Shown here piece by piece: positions 59,581 through 64,000 of a DNA stretch of 64,000 nt. How positions within the stretch are numbered: the stretch's first letter is position 1; each line of letters starts with the position of its first letter. The DNA comes from an uncultured bacterium (GTDB lineage: Bacteria > Verrucomicrobiota > Kiritimatiellia > RFP12 > UBA1067): contig CACZAK010000007.1 in the NCBI GenBank assembly GCA_902779075.1, positions 7,572 through 71,571 on the forward strand, in the 5' to 3' direction. The notes under the pieces were generated by a model, which was given only the letters and a program-made list of their open reading frames with translations, did no database searches and had not been told where the DNA came from. The position numbers were made by a program, and so were the translations under genes.

Positions 59581-61182
59581 TCACATGCGCGTGTAGCGCG
59601 GACCGTCTCCGCCCTGCGGGAAGGTCCAGTCGATGTTGCCCTTCGGGCATTTAATCCGGCACGTCTTGCAGTGCAGGCAGTTCGAGAAGTCGATCTGTAG
59701 GTGGTCGCCCTCGCGGAGGTAGACCTCCGCCGGACAGAACCGCGTGCAGGGCGAGCCGAACTCCTTCTCGCACGCGGCGCACGCGGCGGGGTCCTTGATC
59801 TTCAGGTGGCACGGCTGGTCCTCTTCGTGGATTGTGCCGGACATGAAGACGTCCGTCAAGCGGTCCGGCTGCATCGGCGAAGCTTCCACGTCGTCCGCCG
59901 CCTCGCGCGCAAGACGCTCGCGCACAAGCGGCTCCAATGCGGCGGCATCGCCCTCGTCGCAGCCCGGCACGCGGAACCACGGGAACTTCCCGAACGTCAT
60001 CCACGCAAGCCCGGCCGCCATCACGCCCCACGGCATCCCGTAGGAGAACGATGCGCGCACGTTCCGTACGCGTTTCATCTCCTTCCAACCCTTCGTCGCC
60101 TGGAGGCGCTTGTAGTAGTCTTCGCCCAGCGCATCCGCGTTGCCGTTCGCGAGAATCGCCTCGGCTGCGGCGCGTCCGCTCTGCATGGCGATGTGCACGC
60201 CCTTGATGCGCAAGGAGTCGAGCAACCCCGCGCCGTCGCCGACGATCAGCACGCCCGGCGCGTACGGTTTCGGCACGGCGTAGAACCCGCCTTCGGGAAT
60301 CACCTTCGCGCCGTAGGCCACGGTCTTGCCGCCCTTGATGTGGCGCTCGACGCTCGGGGCGGACTTGAACCGCCGGAACAGACGGAACGGGTCGATCTCC
60401 GCGCGCGTGTAGTCAAGCCCGTAGGCGTAGCCCACCATAACCTGCGTCTCGCTCACGTGGTAGACGAATCCGCCGCCGTAGGTGTAGAAGTCGCTCGGCC
60501 AGCCGAACGTGTGCATCACCTCGCCGGCGGTCTGCGTGCCGGCCGGCACCTCGATCAGCTCCTTGATGCCGAGGGCGTAGGTCTGCGGACGCGTCCCCTG
60601 CAACTCCTTTTCAGCGATGAGACGCTCCGTGAGGATGCCGCAGCCGCCTTCGGCCAGCACCACCACCTTCGCACGCACTTCCTCGGACGGCAGGTAGTTG
60701 GATTTCTTCCGGCCGTTCTTGTCGAGGCCCTTCTCGCCCGTGCGCGCGCCTACCACGCGGCCGTTCTCCTCCACAAGCTCCGTCACGGCGAAGCCCGTGT
60801 AGATTTCCGCGCCGAGCTTCGACGCGATCTGCGCGAGGTAGGCCGTCACCTTCGTGAGCGACACGACGGGAAAGCCCTTCGAGCTCATCATCGGCGGCAC
60901 CCACGGGATCTTCACGCTACGCTTCTCCGTGAATAGCGAGCGGAAGCTCTCCTTCACAACCTTCGCCTCGCACGGGAGTTTCTCGATTTCATCGGGTGTG
61001 AGAAGCCCCTCGAATCCGCTTGGGTCCACAATCGCACCGGAGAGAACGTGCGAACCCACGCTGCGGCCCTTGTCGAGCACAACTACGCGCGGCTTCTTCT
61101 CGCCCGCGCCGCGCAGAAGCGCAATGGCCGTTGCGAGGCCCGCCGGCCCCGCGCCGATTATCAGAACGTCTGTACTTATCAT
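59581..61182 (-). CDS. Electron transfer flavoprotein-quinone oxidoreductase
   Basis: 533 residues, close to the family's usual length. DVLIIGAGPAGLATAIAL is the FAD-binding Rossmann motif; GSHVLSGAIVDPSGF, GIKELIEVPAG, VIPEGGFYAVPKPYAPGVLIVGDGAGLLDS and the final CLHCKTCRIKCPKGNIDW 4Fe-4S cluster are all characteristic. It takes electrons from reduced ETF and passes them to the quinone pool at the membrane. AAGGAG precedes the ATG at 61182. etfA and etfB lie 1 kb upstream, so ETF and its quinone oxidoreductase are encoded close together, separated by an unrelated phosphoesterase gene. Confidence 0.94.
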   Translation of the reverse strand: MISTDVLIIGAGPAGLATAIALLRGAGEKKPRVVVLDKGRSVGSHVLSGAIVDPSGFEGLLTPDEIEKLPCEAKVVKESFRSLFTEKRSVKIPWVPPMMSSKGFPVVSLTKVTAYLAQIASKLGAEIYTGFAVTELVEENGRVVGARTGEKGLDKNGRKKSNYLPSEEVRAKVVVLAEGGCGILTERLIAEKELQGTRPQTYALGIKELIEVPAGTQTAGEVMHTFGWPSDFYTYGGGFVYHVSETQVMVGYAYGLDYTRAEIDPFRLFRRFKSAPSVERHIKGGKTVAYGAKVIPEGGFYAVPKPYAPGVLIVGDGAGLLDSLRIKGVHIAMQSGRAAAEAILANGNADALGEDYYKRLQATKGWKEMKRVRNVRASFSYGMPWGVMAAGLAWMTFGKFPWFRVPGCDEGDAAALEPLVRERLAREAADDVEASPMQPDRLTDVFMSGTIHEEDQPCHLKIKDPAACAACEKEFGSPCTRFCPAEVYLREGDHLQIDFSNCLHCKTCRIKCPKGNIDWTFPQGGDGPRYTRM

Positions 61183-61213
61183 TCCTTTTGCTCTCCTTGA
61201 GAAAAACGGTGCG

Positions 61214-61222
61214 ATTATAACA
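61214..61222 (-). promoter_or_regulatory. Extended -10 promoter of ETF-QO
   Basis: TATAAT (61219-61214) preceded by TGT, 32 nt before the ATG at 61182. No clear -35. It overlaps the end position of the phosphoesterase gene within 20 nt. Confidence 0.55.
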
Positions 61223-61235
61223 TAGCTCCAGCGTT

Positions 61236-62111
61236 TCAGGCCAATGATTTTGCCTTGCGCCAGCCCGTAACGGTGAACGCACCCGACGGCCAAATCGCGC
61301 CCTCTGCGTAGCTGTTGGACGCCGGTGCCGAACCTTCCACCATGGCACGCAGCGTGTAGTAGGGGATGCCGTTCACCTTGCTGTGACCGCCGTTGTGCTG
61401 ATGCCCCGTGACGACCGCGCGCACTTTCCCGCTCGCCTCCAGCACCTTTCGCACGGCCTCCGCGTTCTTCATGAGGTGGTGTCTCTCGGATGCCGGGTCA
61501 AGCCGCTGGTGGACGAACACCACGGCATGCTTCCCCGCCGAGGCGAGCTCGCGTTCCAGCCAGGCAAGCTGCTCCGGCGGGATGTTGGCGTCCGTCCATG
61601 GATTGCTCTTGGAGTAGTGCTTCATCTTGCCCGTGAAACACCCGTCGAGGACGATGAACGAGACGCCGCCGTATGCAAACGAATACCAGCCCTTGTCCAT
61701 GACCTTGCCGCCGTTCGGCGTCCGTGCGAGGAATTCCGCCGGCGTGATGCAGTCGCAGTCGTGGTTGCCGACCACATGGTAGCGTGGACCATTGAACCTG
61801 GCGAATGCCTTTTCAACCTCTTCAAGCCGTTTGATGGTTTCGTCGTGGCCGTTGGAGTTGTCCTTGAAGTCCCCCAGCTCGATGGCGAAATCTGGCTTGA
61901 GCACGTTGAACAGATCCACGGCCTCGTCGAGCTTGCGCACCGAATCGCCGTAGTGCCGATGTCCCAGCGGCTTCAGCGCGGCGTAGTGCAGGTCCGTCAC
62001 CATGCCAAACCGCACGAGTGGGCGCCCCTTCGGCGCCTCCTCGCCGTACAGCCGAACGCCCGTCAACAACACCGTGCCACCTGCGGCGCAAATGAATTCT
62101 CGTCTTGTCAT
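61236..62111 (-). CDS. Tat-exported metallophosphoesterase
   Basis: 291 residues. TRREFICAAGGTVLLTG is a twin-arginine leader. The calcineurin-like motifs are complete: DLHY, GDFKDN, GNHDCD, a later His in VFVHQRL and GHQHNGGH. These bind a two-metal centre. The protein resembles exported phosphodiesterases acting on phospho-organics or glycerophosphodiesters; the substrate is unknown. GGAGGG lies just before the ATG at 62111. It separates etfA from ETF-QO but probably has an unrelated role. Confidence 0.87.
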   Translation of the reverse strand: MTRREFICAAGGTVLLTGVRLYGEEAPKGRPLVRFGMVTDLHYAALKPLGHRHYGDSVRKLDEAVDLFNVLKPDFAIELGDFKDNSNGHDETIKRLEEVEKAFARFNGPRYHVVGNHDCDCITPAEFLARTPNGGKVMDKGWYSFAYGGVSFIVLDGCFTGKMKHYSKSNPWTDANIPPEQLAWLERELASAGKHAVVFVHQRLDPASERHHLMKNAEAVRKVLEASGKVRAVVTGHQHNGGHSKVNGIPYYTLRAMVEGSAPASNSYAEGAIWPSGAFTVTGWRKAKSLA

Positions 62112-62175
62112 CTTCCCTCCTCAGCAGCGCACGAGGTATCGTGCGGCTTGGCCATCGCACGAAAACGCGTTGCGC

Positions 62176-63420
62176 CTATCGCTCCAGCTGTTCAATCAAC
62201 TTGGGGATGATTTCCAGGGCATCACCGACGATGCCGAGGTCAGCCACGCCGAAGATCGGCGCGTGGGGGTCGATGTTCACGGCGATGATCGTGTCGGCTC
62301 CGCGTATGCCCTCCAGATGCTGGATGGCGCCGGAGATGCCGAAACAGAGGTAGAGCTTCGGGGCCACGGTCTTGCCTGTCTGGCCCACCTGTCGCGTCGC
62401 GGGACACCACCCGGCGTCCACGCACGCACGCGAGCAGGAGACCTCACCGCCGAGCAGTTCCGCGAGGCGCGCGAGCAGCTTGAAGTTTTCCGCGCCCTTG
62501 AGACCGCGTCCGCCCGAGACGAGCACGTCATACGCGGCGATGTCCACCGCATCGGGGTCGCGCACAGTCTTCACGAGCTTCGTCTGCGGCGCAATCAGCT
62601 TGAGCGCCTCCGCGAGGATGGTGCCCTTGCGCTTGGGGTAGGGCTCGCCCTTCTTGAAAACTTTCGGACGCACGGTGGCCATCTGCGGACGGTGGTTCGG
62701 CGTCATGATGGTGGCCATGATGTTGCCACCGAACGCGGGGCGCGTTTGGTGCAGGAGCATCTGGAGCGCGCCCGTATCCTTGTTCTTCGTCTCCTCGATC
62801 TTGAGCATCGTGCAATCGGCCGTGAGGCCGGTACGCACCTTCACCGCCACGCGTGCGAAGAACGCGCGCCCCACGGCGGTGGCGCCGGCCAGAATCACCT
62901 CCGGCTTGTGCTTCTCGACAAGCTGCGCCACAGCGTCCACGTAGACGTTCGCCTCGTAGTCCGCGAGGTTGGGGTCGTCGACCTTGTAGACCACGTCCGC
63001 GCCAGCGGCGACGAGCGCCTGCTCGGCCGTGGCGGGGAGGTTGCTACCAAGCAGCACGGCGCACACCTTCGCGCCGCCGCCGCGCTGGGTCTTCAGCTCC
63101 TGCGCCTTTGCGAGCAGCTCGAACGCGACGTCGGCCACGACGCCGCCGTGCTGTTCGGCAAACACCCAGATGTCCTTGTAGGATTCGATGTTCGCCGTGC
63201 CGTAGACCTGCTGCTTCACCTCGGAGATGGCCTTGAACGGACACGCCTTCACGCACGCGGAACACGCCTTGCACGCGCTCGCATCAACAACCGCAATCTT
63301 GCCGACCTTGTTCGCGCCGGGCTTGTCGACCATCGAAAGCGCGCCGAAGCCGCAGCCCTTCACGCACTTGCCGCAGCCTTTGCAGGCGGCAAGGTCAATC
63401 TTAATCGGGGCTTCAGCCAT
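62176..63420 (-). CDS. etfA: Electron transfer flavoprotein alpha subunit with N-terminal ferredoxin domain
   Basis: 414 residues. The first ~75 carry two 4Fe-4S sets: CKGCGKCVKGCGFGAL and CKACSACVKACPFKAI. The EtfA domain follows, with the FAD-binding C-terminal part: LVSGGRGLKGAENF, TRQVGQTGKTVAPKLYLCFGISG and DPHAPIFGVADLGIVGD. Ferredoxin-fused EtfA proteins occur in anaerobes such as Acetobacterium (caffeyl-CoA and lactate systems), where ETF takes part in electron bifurcation. It overlaps etfB by 8 nt. The presence of ETF-QO nearby points to quinone-linked as well as ferredoxin-linked electron flow. Confidence 0.95.
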   Translation of the reverse strand: MAEAPIKIDLAACKGCGKCVKGCGFGALSMVDKPGANKVGKIAVVDASACKACSACVKACPFKAISEVKQQVYGTANIESYKDIWVFAEQHGGVVADVAFELLAKAQELKTQRGGGAKVCAVLLGSNLPATAEQALVAAGADVVYKVDDPNLADYEANVYVDAVAQLVEKHKPEVILAGATAVGRAFFARVAVKVRTGLTADCTMLKIEETKNKDTGALQMLLHQTRPAFGGNIMATIMTPNHRPQMATVRPKVFKKGEPYPKRKGTILAEALKLIAPQTKLVKTVRDPDAVDIAAYDVLVSGGRGLKGAENFKLLARLAELLGGEVSCSRACVDAGWCPATRQVGQTGKTVAPKLYLCFGISGAIQHLEGIRGADTIIAVNIDPHAPIFGVADLGIVGDALEIIPKLIEQLER

Positions 63421-64000
63421 GTTTCACCAGGCCTTTCTTCTCGAGAAAATCGGAAATGGCGCGCGCACCCGCAGACGCATCGCCGCGCGCGTCCACCTTT
63501 TCACCGCCGCCCTTCGTGGGAGGCGGGAAGATCGTCACGACCTTCGTGGGCGAACCCGTAAGGCCGATCCAGAGGGGATTCGCCTCCACCGCCTTTTCAT
63601 CCAGCACCGTGACGGACGCCTTCGCGGCGTCCATCCAGCCGGCGAGCGAGGCGAAGCGCGGCGTGGAGGCCTCCTTCACCACCGTCATCACGGTGGGCAG
63701 GGCGCCCTCGATGACGGCTGTGCCGTCGTCCATGAGTGACTCCACCGTGAACCGACCGTTAGCCACATCCAGTTTTTTCACGTATGTTACAAGTGGTACG
63801 TTAAGAAACTCGCTCACGCCAGGGCCGACCTGGGCGGTATCGCCGTCAATCGCCTGCTTGCCGAAGAGGACGAGGTCGGGCGTCTTGCCGCCACAGGCCT
63901 TCTTGATGGCCTGCGACAGCGTGTAGCTCGTCGCGAGGGTGTCCGCCCCGCCGAAGGCGCGCGACGACACGAGGAACGCGTCGTCGGCGCCGCGGGCGAG
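63413..64000 (-). CDS. etfB: Electron transfer flavoprotein beta subunit (5' end outside window)
   Basis: The frame is open to the right edge, so the N-terminus is missing; ~195 residues are visible. LARGADDAFLVSSRAFGGADTLATSYTL is cut across the conserved EtfB helix, followed by PDLVLFGKQAIDGDTAQVGPGVSEFL, the AMP/FAD-binding EtfB signature. ALPTVMTVVKEASTPRFASL is also typical. EtfB pairs with EtfA to shuttle electrons from acyl-CoA or other flavin dehydrogenases. The gene is upstream of and overlaps etfA. Confidence 0.94.
   Translation of the reverse strand, partial: LARGADDAFLVSSRAFGGADTLATSYTLSQAIKKACGGKTPDLVLFGKQAIDGDTAQVGPGVSEFLNVPLVTYVKKLDVANGRFTVESLMDDGTAVIEGALPTVMTVVKEASTPRFASLAGWMDAAKASVTVLDEKAVEANPLWIGLTGSPTKVVTIFPPPTKGGGEKVDARGDASAGARAISDFLEKKGLVKHG

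Overview
The window is a GC-rich bacterial chromosome segment with almost all genes on the minus strand. Several features suggest a member of the Kiritimatiellota or another host-associated PVC-group lineage: SUMF1/FGE-like domains fused to kinases and haem proteins, an HzsA-related protein, InlB-type repeats on a secreted lipase, an HU-like protein with an Ig-like tail, and a ferredoxin-fused EtfA. This placement is inference; there is no rRNA in the window to test it.

Layout. 1-5238: a translationally coupled run (O-antigen-ligase-like protein, aldo/keto reductase with Fe-S clusters, NapH-like and NapG-like Fe-S proteins, a small membrane protein cut by the window edge). 5264-7499: a damaged sahH, trmO, and a tRNA-Met with its own promoter and terminator. 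7546-13390: a signalling operon of two Ser/Thr kinases and a Fic protein. 13470-15815: larC, two small membrane proteins and folK. 15914-19684: a secreted dihaem/FGE-like protein. 19704-21649: rhaD and a BASS-type transporter. 21624-33711: a repeat-rich accessory region holding a DUF234-type ATPase between two fragments of one gene, a 1797-residue secreted lipase-like protein, two copies of a NYN-ribonuclease cassette with duplicated promoters and leaders, and an HU-like protein. 33712-45302: pheT, an Arg-rich zinc-finger-like protein, an SMP-30-like protein, a secreted GH13 enzyme, a DUF1703-type ATPase, a DjlA-like protein and pbpC. 45166-58517: an alpha-2-macroglobulin paired with pbpC, rhaT, argS, def, dut, a PpiD/SurA-like protein, a FecR-like protein and lgt. 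58536-64000: a ThiI-like PP-loop protein, ETF-quinone oxidoreductase, a metallophosphoesterase, etfA and partial etfB.

How the genes work together. The alpha-2-macroglobulin and PBP1C form a known envelope-defence pair. rhaT and rhaD, at separate loci, imply rhamnose use. EtfAB and ETF-QO would move electrons from flavoprotein dehydrogenases to quinone. def-argS-rhaT and FecR-PpiD-dut are tightly packed runs.

Most unusual points: (1) six copies of a 26-nt palindrome that begins GGTAGGG, all inside the reading frames of three unrelated genes, with stem sequences that change while pairing is kept; (2) a second repeat family that also sits in frame inside larC; (3) duplicated NYN cassettes whose promoters and structured leaders are better conserved than their proteins; (4) a sahH that has lost its N-terminal catalytic segment; (5) a nearly uniform TGn extended -10 promoter style, including several promoters placed so that the transcript would be leaderless.
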